From the NCBI RefSeq assembly GCF_030247195.1, contig NC_080672.1, forward strand, positions 310,132,627-310,196,626: 64,000 bases of DNA, in the 5' to 3' direction. A model generated the notes under the pieces. That model was not told the origin of the DNA and did no database searches. It saw nothing but the letters and a program-made list of their open reading frames with translations. The translations under genes were made by a program, and so were the position numbers. This DNA comes from Topomyia yanbarensis. Lineage: Eukaryota; Arthropoda; Insecta; Diptera; Culicidae. Each line of letters opens with the position of its first letter. Within the stretch, counting starts at the first letter, position 1. Below are positions 44,070 through 55,179 of the stretch, one piece after another.

Positions 44070-44840
44070 ACGCATCCGTCCTCTTCTACGTTCGATTCTT
44101 TGCTGGTGGTGCCGGTTGTTGGTTTGGAGTCACTGGGTGTGATTGTTGTCGAGTGAATATTTGTTCCTGTCACACTCGTAGGTTTTTTTAGACGTTTGTT
44201 GTTTGGTATAAGATAACGGTGTGCTGTTTACGGTTATAGTAGGTGGGGTTTGCTTAGCTGTTTCCATACTGCAGCGTCTTTTTGAAGAATTCGTGCATAG
44301 GAATGCACCATGGCTGCATAACCAGTATTGTCTAATGAAACGTCCCATTTTCGGTTGAACCGCATAAAATGGTTTCGTATGAAAAAGTTGGTTTATACGG
44401 AAGCATTCTCATCACAAGAACAATGTTAGGGACACCCGGGAAAATGCGAAGTTACAGCTCTTATGGAAGCCACTTCTCCGTATCTTGACATAAATTTGTT
44501 AAACACGACGTCAGGTGCGTGTGTAGATAATTCGTGGAAGCACATCTCTCTAGAGCCCTTACCTATAAATACAGAGATGATGATAACGTGGCAGCTTTCG
44601 TTGATGTGCTGCACGTTGTTCCGCGAAAAAACGACTAATGTTTGATATGGTGCACTTGTAGGGCTTTAACTTCTCTCGGATTAAGCACAATCTGCATTTT
44701 TAGTAATTGTGGCACTTCCCGAGTAACTGATCTTACAGGACATTTCCAAAAATCAATAGCAACACAATTCGTCTGCAGCTGTTTTTGCCGTGTATCTATA
44801 GCGGAACGATTTTTAGTTTCTACTCTGGGCGACATGAGAA
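44070..44840 (-). pseudogene. Decayed relative of the ORF1-only gag protein
   Basis: On the minus strand from about 44836, MSPRVETK begins a frame with VAIDFWKCPVRSVTREVPQL and QIVLNPREVKALQVHHIK. This parallels VVDFKFCLKRPSFSEVEYLL and the following block of the intact protein (35505-36509). After a gap, DVVFNKFMSRYGEVASI and SHFPGCP parallel IAKCMSQYGEVESV and NFFPGTP. The knuckle region and C-terminus are only vaguely traceable to about 44070. Stops and frameshifts are frequent. It is a diverged second element of the same gag family, not a copy of the first. Confidence 0.6.
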
Positions 44841-44849
44841 GGTAGACCG

Positions 44850-45903
44850 ACCTTAATTAACCGGTGATTAAAATGGATAATTTTTGTGTTTTTATAGCAA
44901 GCTCAAGGAATTTTTCTTCTAGGTAGAGTTAACATTAAACCAAGTATACATGCAAATCTGTTTACAGATAAGTGATCAAACGCGTATACCAAATTGAGAC
45001 GAGGTTTTCGACTGCGATCTGCGGCACTAAATCGTCAATTTAAACAGTCGGCATGTCAAACGAAAGAAGCGAGGAAGGGTGGGTACGTTAGCGAAAGCTA
45101 TTTTTTTCTTTTGCTGTGTCGATAAAGAAGGGAAGAGTTACTTTTAAAAAACACGTCTCTATGTTAACATTGCTGAGAGCCAATAAGGTGCTTCTGAACT
45201 AGCTCTATTCTGGCACACTATTTCGCCTTTTCCGTACTATACTACTATTACGTACTATTTGAACTAGACGCAACTGATTCCTGAGTATGCACAAATTGAA
45301 AAACTCGTACCTCTGGCAGTTTTACCCGATTTGGATACCACGGAATAGGAAGCTGTTGAAATTCACCTATCTGGCACGCTATCTGTGGATGTGGCAATAT
45401 GAGTCAACCGGAGACTAATAGAAACCTAACAAGTTTTCCATGGATGAAGAGGTACTAACTCATGCTGAACTAGAGGGCTTAGGTTTAAAAGGGCCCGGCA
45501 GTAATACAAGCCTTGGAGCCCGACGCGGCTCTCGACAGCACAGTCAACAGCAATCATTCCAAGAAATATTTCACCCCTACAAACAAACATCTTGCATCAT
45601 CCTGTGCGAGCAGCAACACAATCGTGAGCATGAACTGTCAATATAGTGAATGAACATAACAGTGGGAGATTGGTTCGATTTAGTTCATTCTCTCTCCGTT
45701 TCATCCTCTCAATCGTTCACAATGCGAAACGATGTTTGCCGATGAGTGAATCGGATCGTATTCTGTATGTTCGATGCTGTTTTCGAATCATTCATAGGAT
45801 GCACTCATTCCTGGAATTCCTGGATTTGAACTCGTTTTAGAATCATTGTGCTAATAGCTAGGCTACAGTAAGTTGATTGCGTAGTAGAAGTTTTTTTTAG
45901 AAG
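44850..45903. other. Unassigned DNA upstream of the hAT transposase
   Basis: Should hold the left terminus of the hAT element, but no convincing terminal repeat or 8-bp duplication was found. Open frames here (45440-45646, 45646-45840) lack domains. Confidence 0.35.
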
Positions 45904-48322
45904 ATGAAGCGCTTAAAAACCCAAAAGACAGTGATTAAACAGGTAGTCCGGGAGCAGGACGGAAATTTTAAATGTATTGCTGCTGCTAATTGTGCATATG
46001 AACAGGTTGCTTTCAATCCCGGAAATTTTAAGCGACATGTACACGGCCAGCATCCGGCTGTATTCGAAAGAATGGCCTGCGGTCGATGGAACTGATTCAA
46101 AAACGGCCAGAAAAAAAGTTAAAAAGATGATTGGAGAATCAGATAAAGAATCAATAATCTTGGGTACTATACAACTGCTTACAACGAATAATATTGCTTT
46201 TAATTTTCTTGAAATGCCTGGATACAAAACTCTTCTTGGACCTCTATATGAAGCGGCAGATTTCAAAATGAATAGAAAAACTGTTTCAGCATTAATCGAA
46301 AAAGGCTCAGAGCTGTCACGTGGCTGGATTAATACCGAATTGTCCAAATCAATCATCAGTCTGAAAATTGACAGCGCCTCACGCGGAAACCGCCATATTT
46401 TTGCTATCAATGCTCAGCATTATTATTCGGGTGGGGTGGTAATTCGGAACCTTGGTAAGTTTGAGCCACTTTCACTATTTGAGAATTCTATCACATTACA
46501 GCAATATTATGGACATTGATATTTGTATTGTTATTTGCAGCCGTTAAGGAAATGCACTGTCGTCAAACGAAGAATAACTTGAAGGATGTTATCATGCAGG
46601 TTTTAAGTGAATACGGCGTTGACCTGAAGCAGGTTTATTCCATTGCACATGATAATGGAAGTAATATGATTGCGACAGTCAAGTTATTAAAAGGTATTTT
46701 GGAAAAAAATACTTTAGAAACCGGTCTATCAATAAACACCTTATTGGCTAGTAATACCAAAGCGTGCCGCATTTTCCAACACGCTTGCAAAGAAGAAAGT
46801 TTCGACAACGAGGACGACGATGATTCGATAAGCACGGACGATGCAAACATTGCTGCGGAAGATTCTTTGGAAGCAGACGACTTCGTCGATGGCAGAGAAG
46901 GGATCGATGGTTTGACTTCGTCAACTGAAACAAACGATTTCAATGAATGCGAGGAAATTCTTGGAAGCACACGATGTTTGGCACATACAGCTCAACTTGC
47001 TGTATGGGATGTAATCAACCCTTATAAAAAGCGCATATCTATACTTCAAAGAATAGTAGTCAAATTACGACATCGAGAGTATCATGAACTATTCAAAACA
47101 CATGATGCACATCTTCCTCCAATTGCGAACACAACAAGATGGAATGAAACATTTCTGATGTTGAAATCTTTACAAAATCAAAGACCATTTTTTAATTTGC
47201 TTAAAGCTTCATTTCCTGAAACAGGTGAGAGTTCATCTAATCGATTCTCAGTTCTGCTTCTTCAACGGGGAAATCAATATTTTTTTCACATCTCACTCGT
47301 CATTGGCAATTTATTGCAAAATTTTGTGAAGCATTTGAACCTGCATTTGTGCTTACGCTGAAATTGCAGCGAGATCATGTTACTCTGTCCGAATTCTACG
47401 CATGCTGGTTATTATGTCAAGCAAAACTTGCTAAGATCACGTGCAACGTACTTGCCAAATGACTGTTAGACGCCTTCAACGTTCGTGCTCTTATAATGAC
47501 CAGCACAATGCATTTCAAAGCATGCATTTACATGGATCCCAGGTTAAATTTTTTGGGATCAAAGCGCATCTCAACAGAAGAAAAAGAAAATGTTTAGGTA
47601 TGGGTAACAACCTTTATTGAGCCTTTAGTAGTGTCGATTCACAAATTAAGTCACACAAAAATGGTCTCAGATGTACCTATCTCCTCCGATATAAAAAAAA
47701 ATCTCAGGTTGTGACATTTTTCTTGATTCCTAACCTAATCCCCCTCCCTTTATTAATTTTCAAAAATGCGTGATATGATTTATGGCCAAATATAAGTGTG
47801 GTTTGTATTTTATTTACATCCTCATCTCTTTCCTGATTGCATTCACATACATATTCCGTACAATTCAGTATACCAACTCCTTCTACTTCTATGATGAAAC
47901 CGCAGGATGACGTGGAGATGTATTTATCTACATTTTTCGAGGAAGACAATATTCCGACAGGCATATCACACTCCATTGAAGAAGCAGTATTGTCACAGTT
48001 GAAGGAGTTGGAAATTCGTGAAAAAATGCCAATTCTTCAATCTAATGGAGATGACGAAGAATATGCTCCATTCGATATTCTAAAATATTGGGAGTCTCAG
48101 AAAATTTTATAACCTGTTGTGCACCGCTTGGCGATGATAGTTTTATCGGCACCATCCACTCAAGTTTCGGTTGAGAGGGCGTTCAGTGGTTTTAAACTGA
48201 TCCTTTCAGATCACCGCATGAGACTCTCCGAGAAATCTCAGGAAAACTTACTTGTGCTCAAACTCAATCCAGACTTGTTGAGTAAGATCGCTGAAGCACT
48301 TAGTATCGAATCCGAGCCTTAA
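45904..48322 (+). pseudogene. hAT-superfamily transposase gene, broken
   Basis: The gene begins MKRLKTQKTV with a BED-type zinc finger (FKCIAAANC ... NFKRHVHGQHP). It then shifts frame near 46075 into the DDE core. SLKIDSASRGNRHIFAINAQ holds the first Asp. After an 86-nt intron come VKEMHCRQTKNNLKDV and SIAHDNGSNM (second Asp), an acidic insertion, and CLAHTAQLAV (the CxxH box). Next come TTRWNETFLMLKSL, then in another frame KFCEAFEPAFVLTLKLQRD. A stop falls near 47461. The C-terminal hAT dimerisation region (SAPSTQVSVERAFSGFKLIL with the conserved Glu) closes at 48322 after one more stop near 48110. At least two frameshifts and two stops disable it. The known role is excision and insertion of hAT elements with 8-bp duplications; MITEs of this type occur at 2276 and 29983. 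Confidence 0.88.
46455..46540 (+). other. Probable spliceosomal intron in the hAT transposase gene
   Basis: Exon ...CTTG|GTAAGT at 46455 and TTATTTGCAG|CC at 46540 are consensus donor and acceptor. Removing the 86 nt joins the two open frames in phase and restores IRNL-A-VKEMHC, the expected hAT IRTLG-type block. The intron itself contains an in-frame stop. Confidence 0.8.
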
Positions 48323-49877
48323 ACCATATTATCCATTACATGTACATATGAAACAAATCGACTGTCATGAATAAACATTTTTATACATCATTACAAATTT
48401 ATATTTCTTAATCTCAATTAATCCGAAAGAAAACTATTCTAGTAAACCTATACACGTATCAATCAATCTGAGAACGATCGCGTTTTTTCTGCTAAAGTAG
48501 TACAAAAATTAAAGAAGAGTACGAAAAACGACTAGCCAGTATATACCAATGTAAATAAGTCACTGTCGACGCAGGCATGCTGACGATATTCCATAAGTCT
48601 ATTACAGGGAAATATTTCTTGTGTTCTAGTACCTAGTTCCAAAGGTGATAGAGAAATTTCAATATATAATCGAACTATACTACACTGCAAGGATTTCGGA
48701 TACATTTTAAACAATCTGTGGATTTACGTAAATATCCATTGCGAATTAAACGTATATTTTGTAAGATTGTGCAACAAAGGTAACAATTTATAATTCACAA
48801 TCAACGTAATTGAACACACTAAACCTATTCCACAATTGTTCTAAATCCAGAGTACACGTGAATAAGCACAATGCCATCCCGACAATCTTTTCAGTTAAGC
48901 ACTTCCATCATTAACTAAACCTTCTCCGAATCGAGGGCAATAATCTGAAATGATAAGTATAGAATAAACGTTGATGAGCAACCGGTTTATTGTTGATGAT
49001 TTCGATCCTCCGCTTTCTCTTTCTTTCGTGAAGAATCACTTGCATCTCAGGACACATTGCGACTTCATCAGGTACAATCCAATTACTTCGTGTTGAACAA
49101 ACGTTCAAGTGCTTGGTTTTGCTGAGCCGGCGCGCCGAATCAATGTTGAAATCGATATTGCACCACTTTATGGAAAACAGACCGACATCTACCGAAGGAA
49201 ACGTAACCAGCAGAACGGAATTATATAAATTCGTCTAACACATCATGCACTCGTTGGGAATTCGCAATGACTTATTTTTTGCCCTCCAGCAGCGAATAAA
49301 AGCAATCACCGTACACTTTCCGGGTATCGTATGTGAATACCTCAACCGTTAACATTGCACAAGCAAGCTATAACGAGCTTATAGATTAATTCCATCACAA
49401 TAAAAAACTTTTACTTTTTGAACACTAAATATTAAGACTGATTTCATAGAAAGGTAGGAATTATAAACAAAACAACCTAATCAGCCAAACTGAATGTATC
49501 TGTGTTGCTGGTTTTTATTGAATCTGTTAGTTTAGCAATCAACTGTGCCACTTTGACAAAACACAATAGGTCCTGTAAAATACGTAAATTATACTCCACG
49601 TATTCCAACAAAATAATCTTTAGTTTTTTATTAGATGAAAGAGTAACAGTTAGATTGTAGTAAACAATTTATCAAGAGCTTCATATACCGTCTGATACGA
49701 GGAAGTGTCACCTTTTTGCGAAGAATCTATAAACCTGGCATCTCTGCAGAACTGACAAGACAAATGAGAGAGTAAATAAAATGAGAGTCATCTTATATCA
49801 ATAAAGTATATGTAGGTGTGGCAGAGCACACGGTTTGCTAGTGTAGGCAACCAAAAATATGTAATCAATCCACAAGC
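48323..49877. other. Unassigned DNA
   Basis: Right flank of the hAT gene up to the LINE. It presumably contains the hAT right end (not located) and unique DNA with some GC-richer patches (49080-49250). No gene is recognised. Confidence 0.35.
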
Positions 49878-49889
49878 ACAACGGGTCGA

Positions 49890-50181
49890 TCACATTCGTT
49901 TTCGAGCTCTCCATCGAGACAGAGGTTGTTTTTTTTCTAGTCCGTAGTGCTGTGTGAGGCGATAAAGAATAGTTTTAATCCGCATTCAAGGTTATTTTGC
50001 CAGTTCGGTTCGGTCCTCAGTCTTTTGTTCGCGTGTGAGGATTAAACAATAGCCAGCTGTATAAGCTGGATCGGTTCGTCGTTGGACACCAGTTTAAAGC
50101 TAAGTGGTTTTTGTCTTTTGTAACACATTTATTGTTTTCTTCCGTCTGCGCGGGCGCTGACCCCGTGCGTTGACGTTTTCT
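49890..50181 (+). promoter_or_regulatory. LINE 5' UTR, probable internal promoter
   Basis: This region lies between the target-site duplication and ORF1. LINEs of this type carry an internal RNA polymerase II promoter here. It includes cctcagtcttttgttcgcgt near 50015, where Inr-like TCAGTC and a downstream GTTCG-like word are seen. The exact start is inferred, not shown. Confidence 0.4.
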
Positions 50182-51501
50182 ATGGTTCCCTCTCCGGATG
50201 GTCAAATGGAAGTTGAATCGGGTTCAACTTCTAAGGCTCCCCCCCGGCCCAAATGCTATCCAGAACTCTCAACTGGTCCATTTGTGGTCTTCTTTCGGCC
50301 CAAGACTAAATCACTGAATCTTCTTCAGATTTCTAGAGACCTGACGGAACGGTTCTCGGCTGTGACCGAAATTTCAAAGGTCCGCTCGGACAAGATAAGG
50401 GTGTTGCTAGCCAACTCAAAGCAGGCAAACGATATTGCTTGCTGTGAGCACTTTACGCGGGATTATAACGTGTATATTCCGGCTGTAAGAGTACAATCCG
50501 AAGGCGTCGTAACCGATGAGAGTTTGACGTGCGAGGATCTGCTGAAGTACGGGGTTGGCCGATTCAGAGACCGCTTACTTCAGCCAGTTAAAATGCTTGA
50601 GTGCAAACGTTTGCACTCAGTAGTAGTTGCGGGGGATGGTTCAAAAACGTACCCCCAATCAAACTCTTATCGGGTGACCTTCGCTGGTACCGCTTTGCCA
50701 AATTTCGTCCTCTTTCACAAGGTTCGGCTGCCTGTGCGTCTGTTTGTACCGCGGGTCATGAATTGCACAAAGTGTAACCAACTGGGTCACACAGCCACCC
50801 ATTGTAGCAACAAGGCCCGCTGTGGAAAATGCGGGGAGAATCATCTAGATGATTCGTGCAGTGGGCAAGCCGAAAAGTGTCCTTACTGTGCGGAGAGTCT
50901 GCATGATATCTCGGCATGTCCCGCGTACAAACTACGCGGGGATAAACTGAAACGTTCCCTTGCGGGACGATCCAAACATTCTTTCGCAGAAATGTTAAAG
51001 AATGCTACGCCACCATCCTCAGCAAACATCTATACTCACTTGCCTCCTGACGAGGGCGAGGCTGGTAACCCACAAGAGGGAACATCTACTAGGGTGCCTA
51101 GAATTTATAGGAAGAGGAGGAACACTTCCTCTCGTAAAGTTCCTTGTAAAGGCCAGAAGGTGTCCCTTGAGGGGGCTCCGAAAGTCACATCTATTGGAAG
51201 TGTTGCAATCAAACCGAAGCAATTAGCTCCTGGTCTCGGAGGATTAAGCTCAGAGAAGGAGTTCCCAGCACTTTCAGGAACATCAAAAATCCCAAGTGTT
51301 CCTTTGTTTCAGTTCGAGAGTAATCACAGCACTGGAATTATAAAACTCTCGGACATAGTGGACTGGATAATAAAAACTTTCAATATTACTGATCCTATTA
51401 AAAGTCTTATGTTAGCTTTTCTCCCTACAGTGAGAACATTTTTGAAGCAGTTGACTGCTAAATGGCCCCTCCTCTCAGCGATTGTATCCTTCGATGGCTA
51501 A
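50182..51501 (+). CDS. LINE ORF1: gag-like RNA-binding protein (439 aa)
   Basis: The ATG at 50182 (MVPSPDGQMEVESG) is the first Met of the frame. Residues ~25-160 form an RRM-like N-terminal domain (FVVFFRPKTKSLNLLQISRD). KMLECKRLHSVVVAGDG and YRVTFAGTALPNFVLFHKV follow. Three zinc knuckles lie at about residues 194-250: CTKCNQLGHTATHC, CGKCGENHLDDSC and CPYCAESLHDISAC. The C-terminal third is basic/polar with RRNTSSRKVP, ending in a hydrophobic QLTAKWPLLSAIVSFDG. The frame is intact. It should bind LINE RNA and chaperone target-primed reverse transcription. Its stop overlaps the ORF2 start in ATGGCTAA (51494-51501), which suggests termination-reinitiation for ORF2. The older copy at 15100-16037 keeps the same overlap. 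Confidence 0.93.
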   Translation: MVPSPDGQMEVESGSTSKAPPRPKCYPELSTGPFVVFFRPKTKSLNLLQISRDLTERFSAVTEISKVRSDKIRVLLANSKQANDIACCEHFTRDYNVYIPAVRVQSEGVVTDESLTCEDLLKYGVGRFRDRLLQPVKMLECKRLHSVVVAGDGSKTYPQSNSYRVTFAGTALPNFVLFHKVRLPVRLFVPRVMNCTKCNQLGHTATHCSNKARCGKCGENHLDDSCSGQAEKCPYCAESLHDISACPAYKLRGDKLKRSLAGRSKHSFAEMLKNATPPSSANIYTHLPPDEGEAGNPQEGTSTRVPRIYRKRRNTSSRKVPCKGQKVSLEGAPKVTSIGSVAIKPKQLAPGLGGLSSEKEFPALSGTSKIPSVPLFQFESNHSTGIIKLSDIVDWIIKTFNITDPIKSLMLAFLPTVRTFLKQLTAKWPLLSAIVSFDG

Positions 51502-54500
51502 CTCATCGAACGAGGTCACGGATTTGATCACTGTTCTACAGTGGAATTGCAGAAGTATCATCCCGAAAATCGATTCCTTCAAAATTTTAATAAATAATTT
51601 GAGTTGCGATGCATTTGCATTATGTGAAACTTGGTTAACTTCCGACATAGAACTCAACTTCCACGACTTTAATATTATTCGCCTGGATCGAGACACCCCC
51701 TATGGAGGAGTGCTTTTGGGGATCAAAAAGTGCTATTCCTTCTACAGAATTAACCTTCCCTCGATAACAGGTATTGAAGTTGTCGCTTGTCAAGTAACAA
51801 CCAAAGGCAAAAGCCTTTGCATAGCTTCCATATATATTCCCCCCAACACCGCGGTTGGGCACCGACGGCTACAAGACATCTTAGAATCCCTGCCAGCACC
51901 GCGACTAGTTTTAGGAGACTTTAACTCTCACGGTACAGCATGGGGTTGCCTCTATGATGATAACCGGTCTTCCTTAATTCAGGATCTTTGCGATAACTTC
52001 AATTTGACAATTTTAAACACGGGTGAAATGACACGGATTCCTGCTCCTCCAGCGCGCCCGAGCGCCTTAGACTTGTCCCTTTGCTCAACATCGCTGCGGT
52101 TAAATTGCACGTGGAAGGTAATTCCTGATCCCCACGGCAGCGACCATCTGCCGATTGTAGTCTCAATCAATAACGGTTCAAGGCCATTGAAATCAATCAA
52201 TATTTCGTATGACCTCACACGAAATATCGATTGGAAGAGCTATGCTGCCGCGATATCCGACAACATCGAATCTACCCAAGAACTTCCTCCGGAGGAAGAG
52301 TACAGCTTTTTGGCTGGCTTGATTCTCGACAGCGCGAATCAAGCTCAGACTAAGCCAGTACCAGGCGCGAACATACAAAAACGCTCTCCTAATCCGTGGT
52401 GGGACAAAGAGTGCTCAGACGTGTACGCGGAGAAGGCCGCCGCGTTTAAGACCTTCCGGAACGACGGGTTACCCGCCAGTTTTCGACAGTACGCGACGTT
52501 AGACAAGCGAATGAAGAGTTTGATGAAAGCCAAAAAACGCGATTATTGGCGCCGGTTCGTCGACGGATTAACGAGAGAAACATCGATGAGCACTCTTTGG
52601 GGAACAGCCCGACGTATGCGAAATCGAAACAGTACTAATGAGAGCGTGGAATATTCAAACCGTTGGATATTCGATTTCGCCAAGAAGGTTTGTCCGGATT
52701 CCGCCCCGGCACAGAAGATTTACCGCGCCGCGTCTCCTCACGATAGCGCGAACGAAACACCTTTTTCGATGGTGGAGTTCTCACTTGCTCTCTTGTCGTT
52801 TAACAATAAAGCTCCGGGCCAGACAGAATCAAATTCAACTTGTTGAAGAATCTGCCTGACTCTGCCAAGAGACGCTTGTTGAACTTATTTAATAAGTTTC
52901 TCGAGGCTAACATTGTCCCACTCGATTGGAGACAAGTGAAGGTCATCGCCATCCAAAAACCAGGAAAACCAGCCTCCGACCACAATTCGTACCGTCCGAT
53001 CGCAATGCTATCCTGTATCCGGAAGTTGTTCGAGAAAATGATCCTATCCCGCCTCGACAATTGGGTCGAAGCAAATGGCTTACTGTCAGGTACACAATTT
53101 GGCTTTCGCAAAGGCAAAGGGACGAACGATTGTCTTGCGTTGCTCTCAACTGAAATTCAAATGGCCTATGCTAGCAAAGAGCAGATGGCATCAGTGTTCC
53201 TAGATATTAAGGGGGCTTTTGATTCAGTTTCGATCAACATTCTTTCAGAGAAGCTGCACCAGCATGGTCTTTCAGCGACTTTAAACAACTTTTTACTAAA
53301 CTTGTTGTCGGAAAAGCACATGCATTTTTCGCATGGTGACTTATCGACATCACGATTTAGCTACATGGGCCTTCCCCAGGGCTCATGTCTAAGCCCCCTT
53401 TTATACAATTTCTATGTCAACGACATTGATGAATGTCTTGACAATTCCTGCACGTTAAGGCAACTTGCAGACGATGGCGTGGTGTCTGTTACGGGACCCA
53501 AAGCTGTCGATCTACAAGGACCATTACAGAATACCCTGGACAATTTGTCTGCTTGGGCTATTAAGCTGGGTATCGAATTCTCCACGGAGAAAACTGAGCT
53601 AGTTGTATTTTCAAGGAAGCGTGAACCAGCACAACTACAGCTTCTATTAATGGGTCAAACTATCGCTCAGGTCTTCACAGTAAAATATCTAGGGGTCTGG
53701 TTCGACTCGAAAGGTACTTGGGGATGCCATATTCGGTATCTGAAACAGAAATGCCAACAAAGGATCAACTTTCTTCGTACAATAACCGGAACATGGTGGG
53801 GTGCCCACCCAGGAGACCTAATTAGGTTGTATCAAACAACGATACTGTCGGTAATGGAATACGGATGCTTCTGCTTTCGCTCCGCCGCGAACATACATTT
53901 CATCAAACTCGAAAGAATTCAGTATCGTTGTTTGCGTATCGCCTTAGGGTGCATGCAGTCGACCCATACGATGAGTCTCGAAGTGCTGTCGGGCGTTCTC
54001 CCGTTGAAAAATCGATTTTGGGAACTCTCATATCGATTGCTCATTCGATGCGATATCTTGAACCCGGTCGTGATTGAAAATTTCGAAAGGCTTGTTGAGC
54101 TCAATTCTCAGACCCGTTTCATGTCCCTGTACTTTGACTACATGGCGCAGAATATTAACCCTTCTTCTTACAATCCCAACCGTGTGCATTTCATAAATAC
54201 TTCTGAATCTACTGTTTTCTTCGACACATCCATGAAAGACGAGATTAGTGGAATTCCGGACCACATACGCCCACAAGTGGTTCCAAACATTTTTTATAAT
54301 AAATTCCGAGAAGTCGACTGTTCTAAGATGTTTTATACTGACGGATCAAACCTCGAAGGATCCACTGGCTTCGGTATTTTCAATAAAAAGTTCACCGCCT
54401 CCTACAAACTCAGTGACCCTGCTTCAGTTTACGCCGCAGAACTAGCTGCCATTCAGTATACCCTTGGAGTCATTGAAACATTACCCGCAGACCATTACTT

Positions 54501-55179
54501 CATCGTTTCGGATAGCCTCAGTTCCATTGACGCTATTCGCTCGATGAAACATGGAAAGCACTCCTCGTATTTTTTGGGGAAAATACGGGAGCTACTGAGT
54601 GCTTTATCTGACAACTCTTTCCAGATTACCTTGGTATGGGTCCCTTCTCATTGCTCCATTCCGGGCAATGAGAAGGCAGACTCCTTAGCTAAGGTGGGTG
54701 CCTTAGAAGGAGACGTTTACGAAAGACCAATTTGCTTCAGCGAATTTTTCAGTATTACTCATCAGAGAACCCTCGAAAGTTGGCAAACTTCGTGGAGCAG
54801 TGGAGAGCTGGGAAGGTGGCTACATTCGATAATCCCTAAGGTATCGACGAAACCTTGGTTCAAGGGGATGGATGTGGGTCGTGACTTCATTCGTGTGATG
54901 TCCCGACTCATGGCAAACCATTACACGCTGGATGCACATCTCCGGCGTATTGGGCTCGTGGATAGTGGTATCTGCGCTTGTGGCGACGGCTATCACGACA
55001 TCGAGCACATTGTCTGGACGTGCACCGAGTACAGTTCCGCTAGGTCTCAGCTAATGGATACCCTGCGGGCCCGAGGAAGACCAACCAACGTCCCGGTTCG
55101 AGATGTGCTGGCAAGCCGCGATGTCCTCTATATGTCCCTTATATATACCTTTGTGAAAACCATCAATATACAAGTCTAA
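51494..55179 (+). pseudogene. LINE ORF2: endonuclease-RT-RNase H, one-base frameshift
   Basis: Starts MANSSNEVTDLITVLQWNCR. The AP-like endonuclease spans ~1-235: LQWNCRS, ETWLTS, GDFNSHGTAWG, and SDHLPIV with the catalytic His. A linker follows (MKSLMKAKKRDYWRRF). The RT has SYRPIAMLSCIRKLFEKMI, FLDIKGAFDSV (motif A, ~570), LPQGSCLSPLLYNF (motif B) and LADD (motif C, ~658). RNase H has YTDGSN, AAELAAI, VSDSLSS and VPSHCSIPGNEKADSLA (~945-1060). The C-terminus has CACGDGYHDIEHIVWTC, a CCHC box near 1160-1176. Near 52818 one G/C is missing (ccgggccagac against ccagggccagac in the old copy), shifting frame inside the NNKAPGPD box. All catalytic residues are otherwise present. Total length would be about 1,228 residues, normal for the family. 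Confidence 0.92.

Noticed and set aside
47225..47390. Second intron in the hAT transposase starting at CAG|GTGAGAG
   Set aside because: The donor is good, but the only acceptor that keeps sensible coding sequence would leave an intron of about 27 nt, too short. A frameshift explains the break more simply.
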